Positions 47,740-59,902 of a stretch of DNA of 64,000 nt are shown here, piece by piece. The DNA lies in contig CM033396.1 in assembly GCA_019426215.1 (NCBI GenBank), positions 31,167,154 through 31,231,153 on the forward strand, in the 5' to 3' direction. Made by a program: the position numbers and the translations under genes. Positions within the stretch are counted from its first letter, which is position 1; the number at the start of each line of letters is the position of its first letter. The notes under the pieces were generated by a model. That model saw only the letters and a list, made by a program, of their open reading frames with translations, was not told where the DNA came from and did no database searches. Origin of the DNA: Buddleja alternifolia (lineage: Eukaryota > Streptophyta > Magnoliopsida > Lamiales > Scrophulariaceae).

Positions 47740-48060
47740 AAGAGTTTGAAATTAAAATGAAATTACTTTATCAATTAGAATTTCGGATTCCGATCAGCGC
47801 CACCGTCCTCCACTTACCGCCGCCGCCGTTGGATTTCTGCTTCCATTTTCAATTTTCGATTGCTGCGCGCTCATTGGATTCCTATCACCGCCTCCGTCCT
47901 CCACTTACCGCCGCCGCAGTTGGATTACTGCAGCCGGTTGGATTTCGTTGGATTTTCCATTCTTCAGAATTGCTGAAACTTGAAAGAGAAATTTCCGACT
48001 CTTCAGAATTTCCGTTTCATGTAAGCTAAAGTTTGTCTCTTGCAGACCTAATAACTGTCA
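47740..48060 (+). other. GC-richer, exon-like stretch (possible 5' UTR exon)
   Basis: Less AT-rich than its surroundings. It has two related units with CCGTCCTCCACTTACCGCCG (47805 and 47899) and a possible donor TTTCAT/GTAAGC at 48019. An open frame from ATG 47757 runs 90 codons but is Leu/Pro-rich and unconvincing. It may be the first exon of a gene whose body is decayed. Confidence 0.3.
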
Positions 48061-48914
48061 TCGTAATTAATCTCAGTTATTTATTGTATTTTGGCTAATT
48101 CCGCTTGTTTGTTCAACAAATTAGGTACTCTGAACATTTGGTTAGTTGTTGGAGCGATGATTTTAATTTAGCTGAATTGAGATCATAATTCACCAGGAAG
48201 AAAATTCCAAGGAAGAAATTGGCATTTGTCAGCTGTGATAATTTGCTCTTTGCTCCTTAATCATCTGCCTTTTTTCGTCCGTGCTCATTTAGAACTTCGA
48301 AGAGTAAATTGGTTTTCGAAATCTTACCTAAGTTGCGCTTCCTTGCACTTTAATTGATAATTCTGTGAATATTGTTACTGTTTTTGGAAGAATTGCGCTA
48401 AATTTCTTATATTTTTCCTTGATTGATTTCAAGAGTAGGTGGATGTTTTTATCTCCACACAGTTGTGCATTGGTGAAATATGCTACGGTCATTGTGCTTC
48501 CTTTTGTTCAATGTTAGAGCATATTGTTTGATTTCACGTTGAAGTTACTTGTATCAAAGCCTAATTTCAAGATTTCATTCGCAGGTTCAAACTTTAGAAT
48601 GGGCAATGAAGTTTCAGAACCAAATTTAACTTTAAAAGCGTTCATCTTTTTCTAATGTTCAACTAGTTAGCTAGAAAATGAAGGGCATTTCAGTAAGTGC
48701 AGTAGCTATGGCTACTTGATCTACTAGCTACTAGCTACTTGATCTACTAGCTACTAGCTAAGATTTTCTTGATGAGCTCAAAAGTTGATATACTTATTGA
48801 CCTGGCATATGTCGATACAGAATACTGTAGCATTTGGTGATAATTTTTTATGGCTACAATCAAGTTGTTTTGTTTTGGTGTTGATTATTTGTTTTTGTTT
48901 TGTTTTGGTGTTGA

Positions 48915-49201
48915 AGGGCTTAATAGGTTTGAAGGGATTGACGAGTTCAAATTACCTGAAGCAAGAAGGGGCTATAAAATCCTTATCAACTTTGATCTCT
49001 GTTATACCAGGAGCACATTTTGCAGAGGTTTAGTACGATTTTCTTCTGTTTGCTATTATCTCTGTCAACATTGTGTAACTGGCTAATATGAATTTTACTA
49101 TGTAATTTACTTCTGCAGCTATTTATCAATCTCCCTGATCGTTTTGCACTTAACACACTCTCGAGAACTGATATCCATCTCAACTCTGTTTATGATTTTA
49201 T
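48915..49201 (+). pseudogene. Fragment resembling GCN1 (eIF2-alpha kinase activator)
   Basis: Two exon-like pieces on the plus strand. The first (48915-49029) encodes KGLIGLKGLTSSNYLKQEGA and SLSTLISVIPGAHFAE, ending at GAG/GTTTAG. The second (after CTGCAG at 49119) encodes LFINLPDRFALNTLSRTDIH and ends at a TAG (49198-49200). From memory, the pattern 'SLSTL..VIPG' followed by 'NLPDR.A..TLS..DI' matches plant GCN1/ILITYHIA, a large HEAT-repeat protein. Only about 65 residues of a protein of over 2,500 are present. No search was run. Confidence 0.4.
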
Positions 49202-49837
49202 ATACTAGGTCTATATCCTTTTAGATACTTTCTGCGTGAAATAATGTTTATATCTTCTATTTTAAGCAGTTCATTTACAGTGGATTTTACATTTCTCTCT
49301 GTGCAATTTATCAGTCATTCTTGGTGCTGGGCTTGTTACTTGCCTTTCACCTTGTACTCTTAAGTGTTTAGCCACTTACACTTGATTATATTGGTATATA
49401 CTTTCGCTTAAAGACACTCATTTTGTGTTACTTTACAGTCTTCTCCTTTTGTCTTTACTCATTCTGGATTGTCTGCACATTTTAGGGGGCATTGGCTCTG
49501 GGAAAAGCAAAACTGAGGTAAATGATGCTTTGAACATCAATTTTCTCTGCCATTTTTTCCTTTGGAAAATCTATGTGATTTTTGGACCTCGGACAGGTAA
49601 ATGAACTTTAATTTAGATTTGTTGGAATCAACCTAGACAAGCACGGTTGAAAGTATACTTTATTTTGTAGATTGTAAAAGATCAATTTAGACTTGGGCAA
49701 GAATCATGAGAGTAGAAACTATTTTATAAATCAGGCCTTTTTTAAGGGACTTGGCTGGAATCACGTGCAGGAAATCTGAAAGAATTTGTGTGTTGTATCT
49801 GAGATTTTCTGTTCGGGTGGTGCTTTGAGAAACTTCG
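49202..49837. other. Non-coding, no supported gene
   Basis: Intron-like sequence. A GGIGSGKSKTE reading at about 49486-49518 looks like a P-loop but is short and isolated. Confidence 0.5.
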
Positions 49838-50242
49838 GCAATGTTTGGTTATGTTTCCATACTATATTTGGTCCAAAATTCTCACCAAACTATGTTTGGT
49901 TCACAAAATATTTGGTAAAAAATACACTACTTTTTTGGTCCAAAAAAAACATAATAATTATTTTCCATCTTTCTACACCTACTTTGTCCCTACACTCCTC
50001 TCTCTATGTGCTCTCTCTCTTCTTCTCCTCTCTAACAGACAAAAGTTTCATGATTTGACTGCTACAGTAACTTTTGTTCCATCTGGAAACAAAACCAAAC
50101 ATTATCTCATAAAAAAAAACCACTAAAAAACCAATTCTCAAAATAAAACCGAACACAATCTCATCAAACACGCACGTGTCCCCATAAATTTCTCACCAGT
50201 AATTCTCACCAAGATATCATCCCAAAACATAACCAAACATAC
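49838..50242. mobile_element. MITE-like element with CTTCG target duplication
   Basis: 405 bases. Left end GCAATGTTTGGTTATGTTTCC, right end on the other strand GTATGTTTGGTTATGTTTTGG. Similarity continues into a TTCTCACCA block on both arms. CTTCG flanks both sides (49833-49837 and 50243-50247). The frames inside are not genes. Confidence 0.7.
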
Positions 50243-51366
50243 CTTCGATTTTCTGTTCGTCTGGTGTTGTGCAGTACATCTATTCCTGTAAGTAAGAATT
50301 TTATATGAGGTTGATAATGTTGAAAGATTTACAGGATGGACCAAATTGATAGAGATTATTGATCTTGTAGCTTCAAATTATAGATTGACCAAATTATGGA
50401 AATTCATCAGTGTAGTGTGTTTTACATTTAGAACTGCATTATAGGAAGTAATACTTTTCTAAAGAAGAATGTGATTTTTTCAATTGAAAGCATGTTCTTG
50501 TTCGCGAATTTCTACTGAAAACCTTGTCAAAACTGTGGTCCAAAGAACGCATAGGTAAAAGGTATCTAAACATGTCAGTTTAGTGCAATTTAAGCTCAAC
50601 TTACTTGGACCAATTTCTATGCAGCCAATCATGTCCATCTCTTATTTATGCTTGAACAAGATGATATGCTTGAACAAGATGATATGCTTGAAATAGATAT
50701 ATTCTCTTATTTATGCACTATTGCTTTGGAATGTGCTCATATTTTCAAGTTAGTTACTTGTGTACTTCTCGATATTGCTATTAGGAATAAGCATCATATA
50801 GACTCGATAATTGTTTGACTAGTGCCAGAAAGGGCATGAGATAATGTGGATTTTTTGCAGTTTTCTTTGAGAAACTTTTCCATTATCTTGATTCATTGAG
50901 TTGAAAGATTTACAAAATGTATACGAGTATTTTATAGTGATAAAAATAGGTGAATATTTCTTGTTCTTGTTGTAAACTTGAGTATTGAGTACATAAACAA
51001 AAACGCGGCTGCTTTCTGTTTTTGATTGAATGCGTTGCTCCAACATAATCAGGGAAATATTTCACGTGTTCTCTATGAATTTTATGCATGGTGATTAACT
51101 CTAGACTTCACAATCAGGGATTTGATTGATTGTTATTCGACCTCTGTCTAGCATTAGAGAACCATATTTTGCCTGGTGCTTGATTAGTTTGGTTATGCCA
51201 AAGGTATTTGCATTAAATGAGGCTGTTCCAGGAAGTGTGAAGTCAGTATTTAGAGCTTAGTGTCTTAATTCTTCTTTAGAGGTATGCCATTATTTTTCTT
51301 AGATTTTCAGCCAATATGTAATCCTCACCACATTTTCTTCAGTTGTATATGTCCATGAAATTGTAA

Positions 51367-51456
51367 GGAACTCATTCCAATGGGCAACTGGTTGCTGTTA
51401 AAAGAGCTCGGTAAGGATCTATGCAGGGTGGTTTGGAGTTCAGTTGATGGAGAATA
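51367..51456 (+). pseudogene. LRR receptor-like kinase fragment
   Basis: Encodes GTHSNGQLVAVKRAR, then a stop (TAA, 51412-51414), then GSMQGGLEF. This is the kinase beta-3 strand with its ATP-binding Lys, in the form typical of plant LRR receptor kinases ('GqlvAvKRA..GSmQGglEFk'). Only about 25 codons survive. Flanking DNA shows no further kinase motifs. Confidence 0.6.
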
Positions 51457-52417
51457 GAGGGATTTGTTTGGTATTATGGGTTTTGTTACGATTTAGACAC
51501 TAGTTCTTGTCACAAATAGACACTAGTTCTTTTCTTTGAGTTCTAATACAAGTCTCTGGTCTTCTGATTGGTAAGTCCCAATCCCAGCAACTTGCGGTAG
51601 TATTATGGAGTTCAGTTGTTTGGGATTATGGGTTTTGTTAGCTTAAATTTTGTCTGTTAGTAACTTTCCGCTGTTAAATCATTTTGTAAATTTTGTGGTT
51701 TTTCGTTGGATGCTTCGGGTTAGTTTTGTGATATATTGCATTTTTTTGTGATTTTGCTATTAATTATATAAAAATAATTGTACTTACACTATAAGGTGTG
51801 TATTTGTAAGATTTTGAGGGGTCTATTTGTAATTTCGAATTTTATAGTATTTTTTTTTAATTTAATTATATTGAAAATTGGAAAATATTTTATTTTTTTT
51901 AAAAAAGAAAAAAACAAACTTTCGCAATGGCTTGAGAGCCGTTGTGGATAAGTGGTTAGATTTTGAGGGGTTTATTTGTAGTTTTGAATTTTATAGTATT
52001 TTTTCTAAGTTAATTATATTGAAATTGGAAAATATTTTTTTAAAACAAAAATAAAGAAAAAAACAAACTTTCGCAGTGGTCCACTTAGCCACATTAGCTC
52101 TTTAGCCATTTACTATCGAGACAAAAATATTTTTGGCCTCTATAGTAAAAATGGCTAAATAGCCAATGTATGAAGTACTTCACATATTAGTATAAGAGCA
52201 TCAACATTAACTTTTATATTTATATATGACAATAAGTTTGACGATAAAAAAGTCAAGCACTATAGTTCCATTCCCCAATTTTCCTCAACATCGCTTGGAC
52301 CAAATGTGTGTAGTTGTAATAAATTTTAGGGTAAATAAGAACAAAAAGGCATCATTGCGGTGCTTGACTTTTTTCTCTGGGCGTATAACATATTAGACAT
52401 ACAATTCAAGGTGGTTT

Positions 52418-52792
52418 TTAAGGTGGATCAGGAGTATTACTTTTTGTGTTTATCTTTTTCACACACTGAGGTGTACTGTGTATGGATCTCACACACAGTT
52501 GTGTGAAAGAGAGAGAGAGACATAATGATACACCGTGGAGCAGCCACTCGTTAATGCTATGCGAGTGATATGTATGGCCACAATTTAGCGTGCTCATCCC
52601 GCCAAGTCGTTCGTCGTCACTATTGTAACATATGATACACTCGTTTTCTTCTTCGTCTTCAACTCCTTCGTCGTCTTCCCCAAGGGCATCATCTTCTTGC
52701 TCAAATTCGTCTTCCCCAATGACATCATCTTTGCACTTTGGTGAAGACCAAAATATTATGGGAAGATTCAACAAAATATACCTGAGAATCAA
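52418..52792 (-). pseudogene. RING-H2 finger protein fragment
   Basis: Minus-strand frame with an acidic stretch (EDEFEQEDDALGEDDEGVED), then the first half of a RING-H2 finger, ECIICYNSDDERLGGMSTLN, and CGHTYHSHSINEWLLHG. The sixth ligand position, normally Cys, is Ser (HSHS). The last two Cys (CPxC) are absent: after WLLHG the frame runs into unrelated sequence. It resembles E3 ubiquitin-ligase RING fingers but cannot fold as one. Confidence 0.55.
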
Positions 52793-53130
52793 ACTTGAGA
52801 ATTGATTCTAGAGGTGAATATTCAAGGATTCAAACAGAGAGAAGAAGACTAATTTTTCAACTCAACAACATAACAATTTTTTATTCCTTTCTTTTCTCCT
52901 TTATACATTTTGAATCTGCAATTACAGAATTAACTACTAATCAACTACTTAACTAATTCTGTTAACTAAATCTGTTACAATTTGCAATCCAGCTGGCCTT
53001 TTGGCTAATTACTAATTTGCCCTTAAGTTGCAGTCAAGTCTTTGGTCAACCCTTTGAAAGTTGCTTCTTCTACTTATAAAATTGCTTCTTTTCCTTATTA
53101 CGTTTTTTCTCCACATTTTGGCTTATAACA
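52783..53130 (-). repeat. Possible solo LTR next to the RING fragment
   Basis: On the minus strand it runs TGTTATAAGCC ... GATTCTCA (348 bases, TG...CA). It has a GTATAAAGGAG box, followed by CTTCTTCTCTCTGTTTG. No target duplication was confirmed. It may have separated the RING fragment from its original start. Confidence 0.4.
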
Positions 53131-53564
53131 CACTTGAACACTCTTTTCACGAGTATAAGTTCCTGATCTTTAGATTTTCAGTCAATTCCGGAAAAGTGTA
53201 GTGCGCAGAGATCAAAGTTCCCCTCTTCGCAGGACCTTACGAACCTGGCACAACAAGACCAGAGGCGAATTGCTCTGATCCTGTTTTTAAAACGAGTAAA
53301 TAATTGTCGCACCCCAATTTAACCATTATGCAAAAACAAAAAATCCGATCTGGCACAATTACAATCTTAATTAAGGAAAAGCACAATGTAACAACAAATC
53401 CAGTTCCACATAAACCTAAGAGATCAAAACTTGGTCAAAACATAGAGATCCTGGCAAATAAACCACCATGCATATAAATGGAGTCTGGAGTGGAGATCAC
53501 ACTAATTAATTGAAAAACCATATTATATTACGCATGCATACGTGAAATTATACCTAAGTTGGTA
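53131..53564. other. Non-coding, no supported gene
   Basis: AT-rich sequence. No coding frame or repeat of note. Confidence 0.5.
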
Positions 53565-54282
53565 AATTTGACTATGATAAAATGGATATGCAATTTGGAA
53601 TCGAGGCGAGAATGAACTCTGTCCTTAACACAATATTGTCCCGCTATAGCCCTGCTATTGGAGGTACGGGTTTGTTGCAATTGTGTCCCAAGATACAACG
53701 ATTCTTCTCGGGATTGAACCACTTCAAAACCGAGACCCACGAACGAAACCCTGTTTCGAACTCTCAATAACTAAATGATTCAACTCTCGACTTTGTTATT
53801 CCCGGAATTACAAAACTTGAGAGAATGAACATAGATGAAGAGGAATTGTAAATTCGCTCCTGGAAAGAAAGATCATCCGAGGGGGGTTTATAAAGGTGTT
53901 AGAAACAAGAGGGGCCATAAGTGTCATTAAATTCAACTTAATGACTCACATAAATGTCATTAAATCCAATTTAATGACTCACATGTAACGGTCATAACGG
54001 TTTTGACTGTCATAAATACGACCAATCACATGTGTGTTAAAAATACAGCTCGTACGATCGTGGCAATCGATTGTAATGAGTAGTATCTTTAACTCCTCAT
54101 CGTTTTACACCATTGGATCAGAAGAAATTCACGGTAAACCCACAGATTTCAAACCACAACTTCAACATTTAATTTCCCATTCGTCCGAATTCGGATTAGA
54201 GAAATTCGAAATGCACAAGTGTTGTTCGAATTTGGTACCGGAAGTACGTCACACGTACTTTATTTACATCCGATTTTCAACA
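53565..54282 (-). repeat. 3' LTR of minus-strand copia
   Basis: On the minus strand it begins TGTTGAAAATCGG at 54282. It matches 57462-58177 at roughly nine bases in ten. It has a TTTATAAACC box (near 53889). Confidence 0.8.
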
Positions 54283-54890
54283 ATCCCCCATACGAATGAA
54301 ATTAACAAATGCAGACACATTGAGAGTTCGGGTGAAAAACTATAGCATCAGAAGAGATAGCTTTTGGCTTTGAACCTTTCTTAGTGAAATATCATCGGAT
54401 TTACTAGGCTGCCCAATGAACTAGATGTCTTGAATTGTTCAGCCGTTCGTGTAAACCAAGACAATGATATTCACACAATAGTCTCTCGAACAGATTTCGT
54501 TCTCACTGTTGGGTCCATTTTGGCCGTGACACCCCTTCTTGGATTCATAAGTGTTTACGTTTTTACTCAATGTTGAGGCGGCCTACACCTCACACTTACA
54601 TAGGTGATCTCCTATTTAAGAGTATCCTACCATACTCCACTTCATTTTCATGACAGTATAAGAATCATTAAAAGTTCCAAACTTAGCCTTTTGCTACATC
54701 TATAGGATGCACTTCTTTATCCTAGGCAATGGGTTTGGAGTTTAAACTCCTAAGTGCCATATTGAATTTTCACATCTTAGTTGTCTCATTGAACCATGAT
54801 CTTGGGATCTCCAGTCAACATGGTTGGGTTACCGTTGTGTCCATTCTTAATTTGTAGTCTTTAACCCCATTCCTCTTGATATGCAGTCTA
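54283..54890. other. Internal copia sequence 3' of RNase H
   Basis: Between the purine tract and the RNase H remnant. It translates in part to the GHNSNPT-like tail found after copia RNase H. No open frame. Confidence 0.5.
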
Positions 54891-55290
54891 TTTGATCTCT
54901 TTGGAAGTCCTTTCGTCAAAGGATCTACTTTATCCTCCATGATCAGTGGAGATAATGCCATCATAGATCAACTGCTTAATGATATTGTGCCTACGACAAA
55001 CATGTCTAGACTTACCATTGTACATGCTATTCTATGCCCTTCTGATTTGTTGACTGATTGTCACAATGTATCAGATTTTGGGCCACTGGATTTTCCACGA
55101 GAAACATCTTCTAAACAATGTGTAGTTACTCAGCTTTTCTATCAACTTTTATCTAAAGCTATGGATTCTGACGTCGAGCTATACAAGTTCATTTAGATGA
55201 TTTCAATGACACTACTCTTCCACCGATGGTAAAATAGAACCACTCGTGGACTTAGAGTTATTTGTGTCTAATATCCAATTAGCATTATAG
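54891..55290 (-). pseudogene. Copia RNase H remnant
   Basis: Minus-strand patches in different frames: YYNANWILDTNNSKSTSGS (about 55285-55225), NGKSRHVCRRHNIIKQL (about 55030-54980) and EDKVDPLTKGLP (about 54945-54905). These are the standard copia RNase H signatures in the right order. Stops and frame changes separate them. Confidence 0.7.
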
Positions 55291-55739
55291 TATCCTCGAA
55301 AAAAGACAGCGATTCTATATTCCATGATTTGGTCTTCATGAATATCAGAATTTCCTGACTTTATATACGAGATACTTTATGAGTGCATATCTAATATGTA
55401 GTCAACGGTCCTTGATCATATCTTGATTTGTTTTGGATTTCGATATTTTTACCTTATCCAAACCCCCCACATTTTTAAAGTATTTATAGGAAGGATTGTG
55501 GCCTTTCCTCATTTCATACGAGTCTCACTCCTACTTTCCAAAATGTAGTTCGCTGAGAGGATCGTCTCCCTCCCCCACAATTCTGCGATACACCAGAATT
55601 GATTAAATCCTCTTATCTCCTTGAGATTATTTTTGGGATAAATAATACCAACAATTTCTGGCGATGCGTTTTGCGGAGTCTAACGTCGTTATCTCCAAGG
55701 AGTAGCGGCGCTCTTAGCGCCATCATTTTGGTCACATTA
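55291..55739. other. Internal copia remnant without readable domains
   Basis: No domain could be read. The sequence near 55650-55735 has no repeats. Confidence 0.4.
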
Positions 55740-56150
55740 AAATAAATCCAATTGATTTAGTAGTCAAACCCAAAATGATTACAACAAAATTAAATCCAAT
55801 TTAATTTTGATAGGATGATTAAATCCAATTTAATCAAAATGAAGTTAAATCCAATTTAATCAAAATGAAGTTAAATCCAATTTAATTTCCATGAAAAAAT
55901 TAAAACTAATTTCCATGACAAGATTAAATCTAATTCCATTAAATCCAATTTAATTCCATGGAAAAGATTAAATCCAATTAAATCAAATTAAAACTAAATC
56001 CAATTTAATTTTCCCATTAGAAGACCAAGTCTGATGAAATTAAATCCAATTTAATTTTCAAGGGCTAACAATTCCAATGATTAAATCCAATTTAATTTAA
56101 AATAAATTAAATCCAATTAAATCCCATTTAATTTAGTCAATTGGGTCCCA
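55740..56150. repeat. TTAAATCCAATTTAA minisatellite
   Basis: More than ten irregular copies of a 15-25-base unit around AAATCCAATTTAATT, in the leader of the minus-strand copia. It is the reverse complement of units at 20380-20660. Confidence 0.85.
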
Positions 56151-57461
56151 ATTTAGTTCAACTAAAGCCCAAGCCCACTCTCATTTTAACTTAAATATGT
56201 TGCGTCCAACCCAATTTAATTTAAAATAGGTGTCATTGGACCAAGTCCAATATACAAACCCAATACTTTGCTGGGTATAATTTAGCTAGCACTGGGCTAA
56301 GCCCATCATGCATCTAAATACGCTGGGCCAAGTCCTCCTCAATATATTAGTACTCCGGGCCAAGCCCAGCTACAATCTTGAGTGCTCTGGGACAAGCCCA
56401 CATCCCATTGTGTTGAGCTCGGCCCAACCACACAAATAGACTGCTGCAATGGCAGCAGTCTTCTTCCTCTTGCGCCGTTAACCACGACGCCGGCGTCGTG
56501 GGGGCGATTTCTGGTAGTGGCTGTGTCGCCCGGCGCCTTCACCCATCACATGCGCCACCATCGCCACCCCGGAGATACGTGAAATCGCGATTTTTAAAAA
56601 CTCCGAAAATCTGTCAATTCCCATGGCCATTCACGGTCACCTTCTCCGGCAATTCCGGAGAATTTTTCAGGTGGCGATTCAAGCACCTTTCTCAACGGCG
56701 CACGTCGGCGCTTATTGCCCCACCACCAACTGAGTAAGGAGGCGATTCATATTCTGTAATTTCGAAAATTACAGCAGCCATTTTCATGGCATCTCTGGTG
56801 AACAGAGGCGATTTTGAACAGCAACATCAGCGCCGCTCCAAGCGGCGTATGTCGAATACACCAGCGCTGTTTTCGGCGACCTCCAAACATCACTCCAAGC
56901 GACGCCTTTCACACCACCACCAGATCCGACGGTTTTTGCTCATCGCGATTCAGTGTCAGCGATGCAAATCAACGCAAATCGGCTTTGATTTTCGGCTGCA
57001 TCGAAAGACGCCTTGCGTCTGTTTTTTGTAAATTTAGACTGTCATCTCCAACAGCGCAAATCCCGATGGTTTTTCCGGCGATGGTTTCTTCCCAGAAGAA
57101 GACCGACGCGAATTTCCAGAAAAGTCAACCTGCTCCGAGAAGATTTGGGATCAGTTTCACCGGATCTATAAATCCCGATATTGCGTCATCTTTAAGAATC
57201 TGCTCCAAGCAGATCCCATCAGACCAAGTCTTATCTTTCACGGTGATTCAACTGGCCGATCATAGAGACTTCCGGCGAAACTCTATGTGGTGTCCAACGC
57301 CATCGTTGTGAAATCTGACGAACACATCCAAATTCTCTGCCTTTCTTGATTCTCCTGCCCCAAACCTGGTTCCAAAAAAACCAGATTTTTGGCATCAAAT
57401 CGAGTTATCCATTTTCCTCACATCAAATTACATATGAATATTGTGTTAAGTTTGTTCGTAA
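56151..57461 (-). other. Leader of minus-strand copia
   Basis: Holds GGCCCAGC/GCTGGGC motifs (56270-56420) and a GC-richer part (56440-57360). Short plus-strand frames (Arg/Ser-rich) occur but have no recognisable motif and are probably not genes. Confidence 0.55.
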
Positions 57462-58177
57462 ATTTGACTGTGATTAAATGGATATGTAATTTGGAATCGA
57501 GGCGAGAATGAACTATGTCCTTAACACAATATTGCCCCTCTATAGCCCTGCTATTGGTGGTACGGGTTGATTGCAATTGTGTCCTAAAATACAACGATTC
57601 TTCTCGGGTTGAACCACTTCAAAATCGAGACTCACGAACGAAACCCTGTTTCGAACTCTCAATAACTAAATAATTCAACTCTCGACTTTGTTATTCCTGG
57701 AATAACAAAACTTGAGAGAATGAACATAGATGAAGAGGAATTGTAAATTCGCTCCTGGAAAGAAAGATCATTCGAGGGGGGTTTATAAAGGTGTTAGAAA
57801 CAAGCGAGGCCATAAGTGTCATTAAATCCAACTTAATGACTCACATAAATGTCATTAAATCCAATTTAATAACTCACATGTAACGGTCGTAACGGTTTTG
57901 ACCGCCATAAATACGACCAATCACATGTGTGTTAAAAATACAGTTCGTACGATCGTGGCCATCGATTGTAATGAGTAGTATCTTTAAATCCTCATCATTT
58001 TACACCATTGGATCAGAAGAAATTCACGGTAAATCCACAGATTTCAAACCACAATTTCAGCATTTAATTTCTCATTCGTCCGAACTCGGATTAGAGAAAT
58101 TCGAAATGCACAAGTGTTGTTTGAATTTGGTATCGGAAGTACGTCACACGTACTTTATTTACATCCAATTTTCAACA
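57462..58177 (-). repeat. 5' LTR of minus-strand copia
   Basis: Begins on the minus strand TGTTGAAAATTGG (58177). TATA-like TTTATAAACC lies near 57782. Its inner border was set by the loss of similarity with the partner LTR. Confidence 0.75.
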
Positions 58178-58442
58178 ATTCCTACTCGTTTGCCCACAAC
58201 TGAATTTCCTGGGTTATCATTGAGAGGATATAATAATCAAACTAAGAATTAATTAAATGGTTCCAGATGTTTGATAACATCCATCACTTCAAAATAATCA
58301 TCAATTTTTACATGCCATATGATTTTCACATGGTAAAATTGTTCTTGGCTTAATTTGTAATTTGTAACTAATAAACCAGAAAATGAAAACAAGAATACAA
58401 AAATTAAAACAATAAAATTCTCAATCAAACCATAGTCTCAAA

Positions 58443-59540
58443 CACTGTTTTAAAGGGCGAAAGCATGGGGCGGGACTTTTCATGTCTCCCATGGTGGGGC
58501 GTAAGCTCCATGGTGCAGAGCGTATGCCCCGCGTTTTTTTGATTTTTTATATTAAAAAAATATAAAATATGTTAAAAATTGATTCAAATTAACAAAAAAA
58601 AATTTACAAAAATTGATTGAAAAAATGAAGGAGAAAAGATTATGATGAAGAGTAAAAAATAAAAATAAAAAAAATTCAACGATGTGAGCTAAAAGTTCAA
58701 CTCCTCTTATTTAAGATCATTATCTTCATTATCGACTTCCATTCTAAACATTCCACTTATTAACACACTTTTCTCCAAAAGAGGGTAGAGTTTAGCTTGG
58801 AAGTTGGAATAAGTCAGGACCCAAAATCGTTATAATCAGGCTGAAAAAACCTAGGCGTACTGCCATGCCTCGACAATTTAAAATATTTTGATACAATGGG
58901 GATGTGTCAGTTTATTTATAGACGAAAGTTTAAAGGCTATTGGAGTATTCTGAAAAATGTTTAGAAAAGTCTAGATGACTCTTGAAAATACTAGAATACT
59001 CTAGAAGAATGAAGTTTGTTACGAAGAGTTCTAGAACAATATAGAACTGTGTAGAATGTCTTAGATTATTCTAGATAGTGGTAGAAGTATCTAAAATGTC
59101 ATAGAGATGTGTGAACCTCTAGAAACAGGTGAATTTCATAGAAAGTTTTTAGGATAGAGAACGTCCTAAAGAATATTCTTAGAGGGCTCTATAGAGTCTC
59201 TCCCGTATTCGTAGGATCAAATGAATCTACACTGTTAGTTAGGTAGGTGGATTAGCATAAATAGAAGTGGAAGTGTCGTTTGTAAACAAACCAAGTCTAG
59301 AACCAAGTGTAGAAACAATTCTTATAAGAGTTATTGATAGTAATAATGTTGTATTCTCTCAATTTCTCAAGTTGTGGGGCGCAAACAAGTGAGCCCAGAC
59401 GCCCAGGGCTTACGCCCCATCTCATCGGATGTACGCTCCATAGGAGTTGTGCCTCCCTCCATTGCCCCGGGGCATTTTGGCAATGCCCTGCATCGAGATG
59501 AGCCCCGGGCCGCGCTCCCACAATGCTTTTTAAAACAGTG
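58443..59540. mobile_element. hAT-type non-autonomous element, copy A
   Basis: 1098 bases. Ends CACTGTTTTAAAG and (other strand) CACTGTTTTAAAAAG. A perfect 8-base target duplication, GTCTCAAA, lies at 58435-58442 and 59541-59548. Eight-base duplications and short TIRs mark the hAT superfamily. There is no transposase. The GC-rich termini carry GGGGCG and GCCCCGGGGC motifs. Confidence 0.85.
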
Positions 59541-59902
59541 GTCTCAAAGTAAATTGCTCCAAAATTCAAACCATAATCAAAACACAAAAATCCCAAAAAT
59601 CACACAACATGCAGTATCACAAATAATAAAAGCATATAAAAGACATAACATATAGATAAATGAAACTTCAAAATACTTACTCACCTAAACCACTTATGGT
59701 TGTATTCATCAACAATGTGCTTCAGTTCCGCAAAGTCTACCGGGTCTTCTCCTTTAAAAGAAAAGGAATTGAAATATTTACCTAACAAAAAGATCTAGAA
59801 AAAATAATTTAGATATAGAAAAACCAAATATATACATGTAATTACATTTTAATAGCAAGATGTTTTATGAAAAAATTGGAATTTCTTTCAAGCGGTGGCA
59901 AC

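Larger units (their letters stand above)
53565..58177 (-). mobile_element. Minus-strand Ty1/copia element with most of pol deleted
   Basis: LTRs of about 717 bases at 53565-54282 and 57462-58177. On the minus strand the 53.6-54.3 kb copy is the 3' LTR: it is preceded by a purine tract TGGGGGAT (54283-54290), and RNase H remnants lie just upstream. The leader (57460-55740) has the TTAAATTGGATTTAA repeats and GGCCCAGC motifs also seen in the leader of the plus-strand copia at 19.8-21.7 kb. The gag-pol body is missing apart from the RNase H. The 5' LTR abuts ATTCC (58178-58182), a candidate target duplication whose partner was not found. Confidence 0.75.

Noticed and set aside
49486..49520. P-loop-like GGIGSGKSKTE
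   Set aside because: Short, isolated and without a supporting domain before or after. It is probably chance in intron-like DNA.
54876..55196. 106-codon plus-strand frame
   Set aside because: It is antisense to the copia RNase H remnant and has no motif.
56814..57311. 165-codon plus-strand frame, Ser/Arg-rich
   Set aside because: Located in the leader of the minus-strand copia. The composition follows the GC-richer leader and no domain is seen.
59297..59596. 99-codon minus-strand frame
   Set aside because: Spans the GC-rich end of hAT copy A and the flank; no gene.
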